From assembly GCF_001186125.1 (NCBI RefSeq), contig NW_014040537.1, positions 125,867 through 164,943 of the forward strand: a stretch of DNA of 39,077 nucleotides, given 5' to 3'. How positions within the stretch are numbered: the stretch's first letter is position 1; each line of letters starts with the position of its first letter. The notes under the pieces were generated by a model. The model was not told the origin of the DNA and made no database searches. It was given only the letters and a program-made list of their open reading frames with translations. A program made the position numbers and the translations under genes. This DNA comes from Sphaeroforma arctica JP610 (Eukaryota; Opisthokonta; Ichthyosporea; Ichthyophonida). This document shows, one piece after another, positions 11,754-22,600 of the stretch.

Positions 11754-12130
11754 ATAGTCGCATGCGAAAGATGCATGTATAAAACGCATGCGATAGCCGC
11801 ATGCGAAATAGGCAGATAAGATGCATACGATAGATGCATGCAAATTACGCGAAAATAAGATTTAGGTGAAAGACGCATAGATAGATGTATACGATAAATG
11901 CATGCAAAAGGCACAAAAATAGGATGCAGGCGAAAGACGCATGCGATAGTCACATACGAAAGACGTATGTACAAGACGCATACTGTATAAGACGCATACG
12001 ATGGATGCATGTTATGGTCGCATTTGAAAGAGACGCATGTGTACAATGCATGCAAAAGCTGTATGCAACCGATGCATACAAAAGACACGAAAAATAAGAT
12101 GTAGGCAAAAAACGCATGCAATAGTCGCAT
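11754..12130. repeat. Degenerate minisatellite, block B
   Basis: This is the same word family as block A (ATGCATGCGA, AAGACGCATG, ATAGTCGCATGCGA), with many TGCATGCA-type palindromic cores. It starts with the ATAG duplication of the solo LTR and ends at an LTR fragment. Confidence 0.75.
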
Positions 12131-12411
12131 ATTTAACGGTTTTTATTAATTAAATACCTTTTCCATTTTACATATCAGATATTTGGACAAGGCCATTAAG
12201 AGGCCCCAGTAAAATACCAAACGTAAGATTTGGTCTAGTTCTATTAATAGAATTATATTTACTTTCTAAATCTATTTATATCTGAATACTTCGGTAGCGA
12301 GATGGCCCAACCGAACATAGGTTTCTAAGGACTATTAGTGTTGCTTAGTTTATCCTCCGTTCAGCCAACCAGATGTGCCAGTCTGATGAAGGCTAAGTCG
12401 GTAATTCTGGA
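12131..12411 (+). mobile_element. LTR fragment, same family
   Basis: About 280 bp match the internal part of the family LTR (from GGTTTTTATTAATTAAATACC to AAGTCGGTAATTCTGGA). Both natural ends are absent. The next base starts a complete 5' LTR of the same family, so a later copy landed in, or recombined with, this older one. It is a fossil remnant. Confidence 0.75.
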
Positions 12412-13179
12412 TGTAATAGCCGGGCCTCCACATTAGACTCTATGTTATAAACGTACTCTTAAGCAGTACGTAAACTATAAACGTACTCCTAATAGTACGA
12501 GGAACTTAAGTTTCCTAAATGGGTTTTTAACGGTTTTATTAATTGATACCTTTTCCATTTTACATATCAGATATTTGGACAAGGCCATTAAAAGGCCTCA
12601 GTAAAATACCAAACATAAGATTTGGGTTAGTTCTATTAATAGAACTATATTTACTTTCCAAATCTATTTATATCTGAATACTTCGGTAGCGAGATGACTC
12701 AACCGAATATAGGTTTTTAGGGACTATTAGCGTTACCTAGTTTAACATCCGTTCAGCCAACCAGATGTGCCAGTCTGAAGGAGGCTAAGTAGGTAATTCT
12801 TGATAAGTGGCAAGTTGCAATAACTATGGACACCAGGAGTTTTTTTCTTTTTTTTCCTTTCTTTTTTTAATTTAATTTAATTTAATTAAATTTTTTATTT
12901 TAAAGATAGGATTTTATGAGTCTCTCGGATTCGCCCCAACGAAACATACCATAGTTTCTAATAGAGCGACAACGAAACACTAGATAAAAATCCCTTCGGC
13001 GAAAACAGTACTGAGAGGATTATATATAGGCAATGTCTCAGCCTCACAATCCCTCAGAGTATTGCTGTTGCACGAGGCATACCTAACTTTACCAAAAGAC
13101 TCATTTCGTTTATTTTTTTTTCGAATTCCACGATACTTAGACTTAACCTAGGCGTTTAATTACTCCAAGGCGTTAGTAT

Positions 13180-13640
13180 TGTTAGAGTACAATGTAGTAG
13201 ACTTCAAATAAAGTGCAAATGTATTTAAAGTAAGGTGCATTCGAATGAATTTATTTATGATCTCACCCTCAGCTATATACTGATGGTGTTTGTACTAATG
13301 TTCAACCACTTGGGTTGGCCAGGGTAAAAACTCATATGATCAGTATGAGAAACCTTATGCAGAACACTTTAGCACTCGGATATATTTTCTAGAAATATAT
13401 ATATCATATTCTCTGTTACTACACTCAGCGAGATCTCGGACCTCGGCTCTCGGCTAGCCGGTGGCCCGTATCCTATAAATAGAATAATCTGAGAAGAAGT
13501 CTCAAATTACTCTTACGTTCTCTCGGACTGACCCACCTATACTTATACTAATTTGAGAACAAGTCCCAAATTACTCTTGGGCTGACGACGTAAAACGTTA
13601 TTAACGTATATAGAAATACGTCTACTACTGTAGTCTCTCA
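13180..13640. mobile_element. Solo LTR of another family, nested in the 5' LTR
   Basis: This 461-bp block with TG...CA ends (TGTTAGAG...CTCTCA) is flanked by a 5-bp duplication AGTAT (13175-13179 and 13641-13645). Removing it in alignment gives the continuous LTR sequence seen at 18640-18679. It contains a TATA-like CCTATAAATAGA. It is unlike the host LTR and therefore a second family, and it inserted after fossil 2. Confidence 0.8.
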
Positions 13641-16600
13641 AGTATCGCCTTGATAGACCGAATCTTACACATTTTAAAGTTAGCAATGGTAATAACATTT
13701 AGACTACTTGAACGTAAAGGTAGATAACTACCACGAAATTTTTCCTAAACACAGTCATTCCTTAAGAGAAAAAGACTGAAGTCATAAGTTAAGATTATGA
13801 CAAAGAAAGACAATACACCTGCAAAGAGACGCAAGGCTGAACGTAAGAAGATGGAGAGAGAATCCGCTAGCGCTGCAGCAGCTACTGCTGCTGCAGAAGC
13901 AACCGCCGCTGCTGCCGATGCGTTTAACCGCACCGTAGCTGAAGCTCTTGTCTCCGACAATAATAGTCAACAGGACAATGCTTCGGATAAGGATGTAGCC
14001 ATTCCGATTAAGGAGACTACTCCTACAGACAGAGCCCGAGGGCCAACTATTGCTTCAACTTCAAAGCTTGCATTTACGAAGCCAGGAAGTGAAACAAGGG
14101 ACACGTCTCAAGACGCCCCAACCAATTCTTCTGACGAAACTCAGAAAGAAAAGTCCCCAATTATAGGGGACAGAGACGAATCTCAGAAGGTACCTATTAC
14201 CGAACCAGAAGAGAAGGTAAGCTCAAGTGGCAACCCCGAATCTACGTCCGAGACCACTGAAATAAGGCGTATAAAGTAAGTTAATTACTGAAAACACTGA
14301 TCTTAAAAATCAGTTTGCCATCCTTATAAAAGACATGACTGTTGAACAGGTAGATCGATTGTATAGATCAGGAAAACATGCACAACACTTACGCGAGCAT
14401 GTTTCTCCGGGCATTACTGAAGCCCTACAGAAGTGGACAGAACGTCAACATCGAGCGCCACACCTGAGCCAGATGTGCTCAGCGTATCTATACCTTACGA
14501 GGTACTACCACCAGAACTTGCGGCTAATTACTCACCTGTTCTGACACCCGTCCGTGAGTCACCCGTCCTTGAGGGTATTATAGACCCAGAGGCAGGTAAA
14601 AATACTCCGCCACCTTTACCCAATTGGGATGCCAATCGTCGGAAACCCGTTAAGACTGGGTATGTTATCCAGACGCATGAATCACCGAAGATTATAATAC
14701 CAACTACTATCCGAGGGACAGAGCACGGAAAGGCCTCGACCATGGACTTTACAAGGAGTAATAAACATTCCCGTAAATGTGTTAACGATGTCGAATTTAA
14801 TCGCTTCGATCGCACAGCAATACGCCAGCCAGCAGAGAATTTTTACTCTGACGAGGTGACCGAACTTAATAAACCGGTCGACGAGCACCGAGCTGATGAC
14901 GTATCATATTTTGCTAACATGATCGCGATCAAGCAGAAGTGCATCGATCAGCTACCTTAGGCCCAACGTGGGCAAGAGCACAGGGATAGCCAGAAGTACA
15001 AGGGACAGATCAGTCGACTTATGTCAAACTGGGATGCCAACAGCAAGCAGGTCGAGTTTATAAACAACCATGACCTCGACACGCTAACCCGTACGGTTAA
15101 TGCGTTTACGGTCATGCTGGAGACAAATGATTGCTCCCCAACAATGAATTTCAACTTTAATGCAGTCATTTGACCCTACAGGAACAAGTTACTTGATCCT
15201 GCAGCGACACCAGCGTGAGCTAGACACTTGTCGTGACTGGCCAGCTGTGTGCTGGTTTGTTACGTCCTTATTAAGCAAGGACATGCGCAGTCCAGGACTA
15301 AGTTCCATCTTGACTGAACCATTTGAGAATACTCCTATTCAGAGTTACATTCTGAAACTTGATGCTGATCTAAAACGCCCAGATATAACAAAGGACAAGA
15401 CGCAGCGATGGTACGAGCTCCTGGTTATGCATGTATTCTGTAAAAACATAGGGAACAATGACCGTGAAAGTCTACACACCGAGTTTCGACGTAAATACGC
15501 TACTGAGGCTCGAGACAAGGGACATAAAACAAAGTATCATCTATCCCGACTTACGTGGGAACAGTTTTATGACACTGTATTCACTCTTTTCCCCGCACAC
15601 CGAGTAACCTCGAAGGGAAAGGCGGTAAATAAGAAACCGCGCGAGCTCACTGATCAAGGATACCTCTCACGCCAGACGTCAGATGATAAACCTCATCAGA
15701 CGCGTCCTAACCAGACACGCAATTACACACGACCCAATAAACGGGCACGTGCAGAGGCGAAAGACAAGGAAGCTCCATTTAAGGAGATTAAAAAATGTGC
15801 CGACGCACTGTGCGGGTATGACATGTACCAAATGACCCCTAACGGTTATTGGAATGGCAGACATGCACCCACCTGTACACACTTTCTTACTAAGTGTGAC
15901 AAGTGTGAGAAGACCAATGTCTATCACACCAAGTCGTGCGACAAAAATCCCGACATTAAGTTGGAGTGACGGTACTACAAGGTACAATCGTTAAAAAGAA
16001 AATACAACGACCTTTTAGACGAGCGTGTAATAATACCTGTATATTGCAATGGAAATAAAGTCCTTGCATTGATTGATCCTGGTTCAGAAATTTCATGTAT
16101 ATCCGACCACTTTGCAATAATGAAAGACATTGATAGGCGCACTCAAACTACTCACCTAATCTTAGCAGATGACAAAACTTCTAAGTGTGATACCATGATC
16201 ACAGATGTTAAAATCTCCCAGGCCTATGATAGAAATATCACTACCCAAGCTGTGATAGATAAGATGTCACAGAAGTACGACTTAATAGTCGAAATGAGTG
16301 ACTTACTCACCCTAGGTATAACCGTAACTGGTTTACCAAATAACATAGATCCATTAAAGGATCAATCAGGCGATAATTGTCTGACACCATATAAGCCCCC
16401 GTCAGACACAGTCAAGGCATTAATACCTGAGTTTGCGAACAAAATTATGGATCTGGTTCTAGTAAATAAAAAGATAAAGATCACAGATTGGGAAAAATTC
16501 CGTTTTAACGACGGATATGTCAGCCTTGACTTAACCAAGGTAGAATTTACTAAGCTCAAACACCCTTCAAGAAACTATGTATCTTGGAGACACGAAGCTG

Positions 16601-18450
16601 TAGTCAAATAACAAGTTGAGAAATGGTTATCCGACGGGGTAATTGAAATCAATTACCAACAAACGCCAGTTAACGTAGCATTATTGGCAGTTGATCAACA
16701 CAAATCTGACGGAACATTTAAAAAAGTCAGAATATGTCTAGATATGAGTCCAATAAATAAGTTATTGCCGACTCATAGTTTCCATTTCCCTCGTATAAAC
16801 GAGTTACTGAGACGAATGGAAGGTGCTACGGTGTTTACATCTAAAGAACTAACACAGGGGTATCATCAAATGCAAATTTATAAACCCCATCGTAGGTACT
16901 TTAGTTTTACCTGGAAAGGTAAACAATACAGGTTCAGAGGTGCACCTTTTGGGTTGTACTCCTTACCAGCATTCTTCCAACAAGTAATAGAGTAAATATT
17001 TGCAGACATGCCTAACGTGCAAGTCTATATAGATGACATAGTCATCTGTTCTAAGACTAAGGGCAAACATGCCGCATTAGTCAGGCGAGTCCTTCAGAGA
17101 CTCAACGAACAAAACTTCAAGATTACCGAGCAGTAATGACACTTCGCCATGAGCGAAATACAGCTCTTAGGCTACCGTATATCTGGGGAAGGTATTAAAA
17201 TCGACCACGGTAAGGTGGAACACCTATTAGATTGGCAAACACCAACTACAGGAAGAGATGTGAACAGCATGTATGGGTTTATAAACTTCTTTTCAGATGG
17301 AGTACCACACTTGGCTGATTATCTTAAACCCTTTGGACACTTAAGATATCATAAAGGCAAACTAGGAGACTTGTGGACTGAAGAGTGTTATGACGCATTT
17401 AAAGCGCTCAAGCACGCAGTCCAACAAGCCCCTGTTGTACAAGGACCAGTCAATGGCGTGCCTTTTGAAGTAGCAATGGACGCATCAGACTTAGCACTCA
17501 GAGGTGGACTATACCAGTTTATATATAATAAACCTAGGTATATACAATTCTTTAGCCGAGCAATGAATGCATCACAGTCGAATTATCCAACTGTGAAGCA
17601 AGAGCTACTAGCCATAGTAGCAGCTTTAACACACTTCTGCGATTACTTATACGGAACCGCTTCTACGTTGATGTGTGATCAGAAGTCCCTTCAATATATG
17701 AAAGAAATGAAGCCAGACTCTCAATTACTAAGCCGATGGCATGATACACTATCAAAGTTTCATTTTGGTATCAAACACCTACAGGGATACAATCACGCTT
17801 TGTACCGGACTCCAATAAACCCGTACGTGAGTTACTAGCCACTGATTGGAAATGTAACCCCAGGTGGGTTGAACTGGCTCAAAAGATATTTGGGCCACAT
17901 ACAGTTGACATGTTTGCTGCACATCATAATGCACAACTTAAGAACTACAGGACTTTAAATCATTCTTTAGGAGATGCCTTTCAACTAGACCTCTTCAAAC
18001 ATAATGCGTGGGCTAATATACCATGGCAGTTAATTGCCCAGTTACTAAATTATGTTTATATGCACAAAGCTATCATCACGTTGTGTTACCCATTACGGAG
18101 TAAAGATCCATGGCTCAATAAATTAATAAGCATAATACAATGCGAGCCAATATATCTAGATAGGGAAGTAGATACTTTCCTATATCAGGGTACCCGAGCC
18201 GTCCAGAAGACACCCTGGAGACATACTATAATATGTCGTATAGGTTCCATTGGAACAACCAAATGGACCCCTTCTGAGACCTTCTTAACAAGATCAAAGT
18301 ATCGGAGATTCCACTCTCCACTAGATTGAACGTTAAGCAGTTCAAAGGCAACACATCACTTGAAGTCTGTGCACAATAAATACAATCTACTAATGGTACT
18401 ACAGTTAAGAAGCGTCAGTCTCTAACTAGGACTCTGTTCAATAACATAAA

Positions 18451-18679
18451 GTTCGACAACGATAAAATCCCTTCGGCGAAAACAGTACTGAGAGGATTAT
18501 ATATAGGCAATGTCTCAGCCCCACAATCCCTCAGAGTATTGCTGTTTTCACGAGGCATACTTAACTTTACCAAAAGACTCATTTCGTTTATTTATTTCGA
18601 ATTCCACGATACTTAGACTTAACCTAAGCGTTTAATTACTCTAAGGCGTTAATATCGCCTTGATAGACCGAATCGTACA
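18451..18679 (+). repeat. Partial 3' LTR of fossil 2
   Basis: Matches the 3'-most part of the 5' LTR (CCCTTCGGCGAAAACAGTAC to ATAGACCGAATCGTACA). It is followed by ATAG and minisatellite sequence, the same target context as the solo LTR at 10985. Confidence 0.8.
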
Positions 18680-18790
18680 ATAGATGCATGCAAAACACAC
18701 AAAAATAAGATGAAAACAAAAGACGTATGTATAAGACGCATACAATAGATGCATGCAAAAGACGCAAAATAAAGTTAATGCGTATCTGAC
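18680..18790. repeat. Degenerate minisatellite, block C
   Basis: ATAGATGCATGCAAAACAC and AAGACGTATGTATAAGACGC words continue the family of blocks A and B on the far side of fossil 2. Confidence 0.65.
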
Positions 18791-18914
18791 TTTTTTTCTC
18801 TTATGTTTATACTTTATTCAAGTATCAATCAGTACTATTCACAAGCTAAGCGACACCATTGTATACTACACAAAACAAACTTCTCCTTCTTCCTTTGTTT
18901 ACGTTTTTGGCTAC

Positions 18915-19205
18915 TCACGACTATAGTACTTGCTAGGGAACTATACTCGCGAACCAACGGCCACACAATTACGAATATAGTACTTGTTAGAGAGCTATAC
19001 TCGCGAACCGACGGCCTCACTATTTCAAAATTCCACATCCACATGCCTTTCCATTCCAGATTCAACGGCTTTCCATTCTCTAATTTCACATCCAACGGCC
19101 TTCCATTCTTTAATTTCGTATTCAACGGAACGGCCTTCCATTCTCTAATTTCAATCCAACGGCCGTCTATTCTCTAATTTTACATTCAATGGCCCTTTGA
19201 AAAAT
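18915..19205. repeat. Two adjacent short tandem repeat families
   Basis: First, a roughly 50-bp unit occurs twice (about 18920-19018): TATAGTACTTG followed by AGCTATACTCGCGAACC and ACGGCC. Then a roughly 30-bp unit occurs about five times (19040-19200), of the form CAACGGCCTTCCATTCTCTA plus ATTTCACAT. No gene is evident. Confidence 0.7.
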
Positions 19206-19946
19206 TCTTCATTTCACATTCAACGGCAACAGTTCATTGAACAATTCGAAAATCTTTCCGTTCATGTTGTTCAGTGAGTCTGTGATTTTCCGTTCATTAA
19301 TATATATATGTTACAAATTTTTTATTTTTTATTTTGCTAAAATCATAAATATTATTTTTCCCATATAATATGAGACAATATATACATATTTTATATTTTA
19401 TTATGTATTTTATATTTATAGCGCCCAATGTCCATAGCCCTAAATGTTTACGAATCTTGTTGGGGCAGAATTCGTAATCATAGACTGCTGGTATTTATAT
19501 ATATTATTTAAAAAAATAATTAGTAGAAACTCTAGAGCGAGAAACACTAACTATTTAGAATACATAGTATTTACACATAGGCAGGCAGTAAGTAGTACTA
19601 TAGCTCAGTAGGCACTAGTAAGTAGCACATAGATAACAGTTTATATGCATTAAACGATCGACTCATATGTAGTATATAACAATGTTACTATATAATATGC
19701 TTAAAAAGTGTGTAGATGTACACATCATTACATATACAGTTTTAAATAAACATATAATTAAACATATACGTCTTCGATTCTCAATCCTTCTCATTTTATG
19801 GACGAGATCGAATTTTAAAACGTAGCTAAAGATAGCTAAACAAAACATGCTAATATCGTCCGTAATTGAACTCTGCAGAGTTCCATTCGACGTTAATGAA
19901 GTGGTCGATGTACATATTACACCAATCACTTCACTGGGGGCTCGAA
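19206..19946. other. AT-rich stretch with no recognisable gene
   Basis: AT-rich sequence including TATATATA and runs of A/T. Open frames on both strands are short and compositionally biased. Nothing recognisable was found. Confidence 0.5.
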
Positions 19947-20178
19947 ACTGCTCATTTCGATTCAAGTGGGCAGTGTCCCGGTCCCCGGAGTTTGCTACAC
20001 AGTCCGATCTGCTGCTAGCAGATTGGTTGTTGAACAACAGAAACATAGCTATCGTGAAGATAGCTATGTATACTGTTGTTTCCGTAGCTACGCTAGTCTT
20101 TATAGTTATATTAAACGAAGGGAGAGTGGTCCTCTCCCTTCGAAACGATCGCCTGCATCCTACGCGATGTCAGGCGAT
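19947..20178. other. Cluster of consecutive inverted repeats (hairpins)
   Basis: Stem-loops lie in a row: 19947-19974 (ACTGCTCA/TGGGCAGT, one G-T), 20004-20026 (CCGATCTGCT/AGCAGATTGG, one G-T), 20027-20039 (GTTGTT/AACAAC), 20043-20069 (ACATAGCTATC/GATAGCTATGT, 11 bp perfect), 20116-20142 (CGAAGGGAGAG/CTCTCCCTTCG, 11 bp perfect), 20148-20178 (ATCGCCTG/CAGGCGAT with an inner CATC/GATG). Stem sequences differ from each other, so this is not a simple repeat. It could be a structured RNA or the end of an unknown element. Confidence 0.65.
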
Positions 20179-20209
20179 ATCTTTAGTATAAATAAATACT
20201 GAAGTAGAG

Positions 20210-20473
20210 CTGTATACAAGTCGACCGACAACTGTATACAAGTCAGCCGAAAACTGTAAACAAGTCAGCCAAAATCTGTATACAAGTCAGCCGAAATCTG
20301 TATACAAATCAGCCAAAATTTGTATACAAGTCAGCCAAAAGCTGTATACAAGCCAGCCAAAAACTGTATACAAGTCAACCGAAAACTGTATACAAGTCAG
20401 CCAAAATCTGTATACAAGTCAGCCGAAAACTGTATACAAGTCAGTCAAAAACTGTATACAAGTCAGCCGAAAA
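20210..20473. repeat. Exact 22-bp tandem array, 12 units
   Basis: Twelve head-to-tail units of consensus CTGTATACAAGTCAGCCGAA followed by AA occur without any insertion or deletion (264 bp). They differ only by point changes (for example CCAAAAT for CCGAAAA). Each unit holds the palindrome GTATAC. The period is not a multiple of three, so the open frame across it cycles through frames and is probably not a gene. There are no unique spacers, so it is not CRISPR. Confidence 0.9.
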
Positions 20474-20619
20474 CTGCGAACTGGCATCAGGCAATAAGCG
20501 ATAAAGGTAATTATTGTTCATAATAAAGGAAATTGTTTTCTTAAACTTGTTTATAAATGTTTATTGAATATATATTGAATGTTTACTATATATAAATAAT
20601 ATACAGAGTGAGTATCAAG

Positions 20620-21345
20620 ACCTCATTTGCGTCTGCTGCGTACGCGAGATGCGACTGATTCTATTGGTTTTTGGGTCTGCTTTGACGACTTCGACCCAGC
20701 ACTGCCAGCAGGTGCAGTAGTTGAACCCACAGCAGTTATAGTAGGCATGTTCGGCACAGCACCTATATCAGCTGTAGCCTGCGCGAACTGCAAAAGAGAT
20801 GCATAAGTTGTAGCAGGGTTCGCCACAGCAGCTGTTACAACATACTCAAGCCTAAGCATCGAAGTGCTAGTGCTTTTAGGAAGCAAAGCATTTAATTGTG
20901 CTGCTGTTATTACTTTTATATTTTCACCGAGTGGAAATGAAATAGCAGTCTGAGTCCCTGCGTCTCGACCTCGGCCTAGACCACGAGCAGGATGGCCTTG
21001 CAAATTCCGAAATCCAAATTCCGAAATCTTCCTACCCGAGAAGGTCTTTGAGCATTTTTATCAAGTGCAGGACCCAGATGTTACGATGGTATAGCCCCTC
21101 GTTCGACCATATATCGAGGCGGATTAAAATTTCCATATCGTACAATTTCTGTTTTGAGAAAGTGACGGTTGCAGATATAATCAGCCTTCACATCTTCCAA
21201 AAGAAAACCTTGCAGTGCTGTCATCATTTCACCTCTGATATTGTGCAAGGTTACTTCCGGTCTGAATTTTTGGCAATTATAAACTCTTCATTTGCCTCCA
21301 GCCATAGTACCAAGTGTAATTCTGTGTGATGTTATCTATATGCGA
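20620..21345 (-). pseudogene. THAP-like domain remnant followed by an Ala-rich basic-tailed ORF
   Basis: Around 21210-21090 the minus strand reads VKADYICNRHF and, further on, PPRYMVERGAIPS. This fits the C-terminal half of a THAP zinc finger (CxxH, then a GAxP motif), as in P-element/Kolobok transposases and THAP host proteins. The N-terminal half is unclear: one stop interrupts it and another follows GAIPS. A different frame is open from about 21003 to 20623 (about 126 codons). It contains ITAAQLNALLPKSTSTSMLR and an Arg/Lys-rich end (RVRSRRK), and I do not recognise it. An AATAAA (minus) lies at about 20560. This could be a spliced host gene or a dead DNA-transposon gene. Confidence 0.4.
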
Positions 21346-21559
21346 GTATATCCTTGTTACGTTGGTCTAATATTGTCAATTTTCGAAACTGGTTTGAGTG
21401 ACACGTTCTGAATTTAGGATCACGCATAGATCACGCATTTGCTATAGGGGGGTGTTTTTGCACCCAACATAACGTGAATAATCGAAATTAGTGCGGATCA
21501 GTTTGTTGGGGTCTGAAATAGAATTAGTTATTTTAGAAACACCTGGCACAGATTATAAA

Positions 21560-21745
21560 GAGTTTATTAACAGTTTTTTTACGAGTTTACTAATAGATAA
21601 TTGCGAGTTTACTAACTGATAACTGTGAGTTTACTGACGGATAATTGCGAGTTTACTGACGGTTAATTGCTATTTTACTGACAGATAGTTTTGAGTATAC
21701 TGATACTGAAAGATTATTGTGAATTTACTGACGGTTTATATGTGC
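21560..21745. repeat. Imperfect 22-bp tandem repeat
   Basis: About seven units of the type GAGTTTACTGACGGATAATT plus GC are mostly spaced exactly 22 bp apart (starts 21583, 21605, 21627, 21649, 21671, 21693), with one 28-bp unit. The period equals that of the array at 20210 but the sequence is unrelated. It lies upstream, in the minus sense, of the THAP-like remnant, where subterminal transposon repeats would be. Confidence 0.7.
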
Positions 21746-21949
21746 ATAGTATATCAGTTTGCACATAATACAATCTGAATAAATGCAAGCTAAATATACA
21801 ATTACCTATGTGTCTATTACTATGAGTGCACACATTCGTACATACTTACATACTAGAAGTAGCTCTGTTCATGTCCTTCGTAATGCAACGTGCTTCTGCC
21901 GCGACCGACGTCAGGTCGACCACGTTCCCAGTGATAGCCCCATACATCT

Positions 21950-22600
21950 TTTAACTGCTTGTGTGTTTCAAGATTTCTCGCACTATCCAGCGATCCCACG
22001 TCTCGCGCCATGAATCCATGTATTGATGTGAATTACCATCGTTGCATTCAATGGCTTGGAATTTAGTAGAACGTACATACTTCAGTTGAAGCGGATTTTC
22101 ATTGAGTACGGCAACTAATTCACAGGCTAGGGGACTCATAAATGGGTCACCACGTTGTGTGTATCGGCCAAAAACTACTTGCGCTTCGGAATCTAACATT
22201 ACTCTCCATGTTGTTTCTACATAACATTTCGAAAGTACTGCATCACGTCACTAAGGCTGTGAAGCTGTATGGTTTCATTAAAAGGAATCGCTGCTAGCGT
22301 ACGTGTAGTAGCTGTATTGCCAGACGGCGTAGCCGCTCCTTCCTCTGAGCTACGGTTATGGTGTGCACCCAAATGCCTCAATGGAAATGCATCTGCTAAT
22401 AGCTTTATACCCCCACTAGCCGTTTTACACATATCCACCTGCGATGCGTCCAGTATAACGGGAAAGATGTCTCTTTTCTTGTGTAGTCATCCTTAGCTTT
22501 CAAAGCCTCAGTCCATATATTTCTAATGTCAATGTCTGTAGGGAATTTCACCAAATTTGACCTTGAGCTGCAATTTAATACTGAACACTGAGGTGGCATA
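21950..22600 (-). pseudogene. Second THAP-like coding remnant
   Basis: From 22596 the minus strand reads MPPQCSVLNCSSRSNLVKFP, then RNIWTEAL. This is a good fit to a THAP N-terminus (Cx4C, FP, then a Trp). In another frame downstream (about 22460-22360), GIKLLADAFPLRHLG resembles the end of such a domain, but the second zinc-ligand pair (CxxH) is not visible. About 82 open codons follow at 22199-21951 (MLDSEAQVVFGRYTQRGDP), which I do not recognise. At least one or two frameshifts or an intron separate the blocks. DNA-binding by a THAP finger is established for the family; its use here is unknown. Confidence 0.45.

Larger units (their letters stand above)
12412..18679 (+). mobile_element. Ty3-like LTR retroelement fossil 2
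   Basis: The 5' LTR spans 12412-13669 (it contains a foreign solo LTR, 13180-13640). Internal coding parts, in order: an Ala-rich, basic gag start (about 13797-14280), more gag (to about 15970) ending in a Cys/His-rich zinc-finger-like stretch, an aspartic protease with LIDPGSEISCIS (about 16040-16350), a reverse transcriptase with a VYIDD box (about 16620-17130), RNase H (about 17450-17800), and a VDMFAAHHNA module (about 17880-18330). No integrase was recognised. A partial 3' LTR lies at about 18451-18679. In the roughly 220 bp they share, the two LTRs differ by about 4%, so the insertion is fairly recent. It is broken, with about half a dozen breaks. Confidence 0.8.

Noticed and set aside
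20210-20523. CRISPR array or repetitive protein in the 22-bp array
   Set aside because: Units abut with no unique spacers, the genome is eukaryotic, and the 22-bp period cycles the reading frame, so no constant peptide repeat is encoded.
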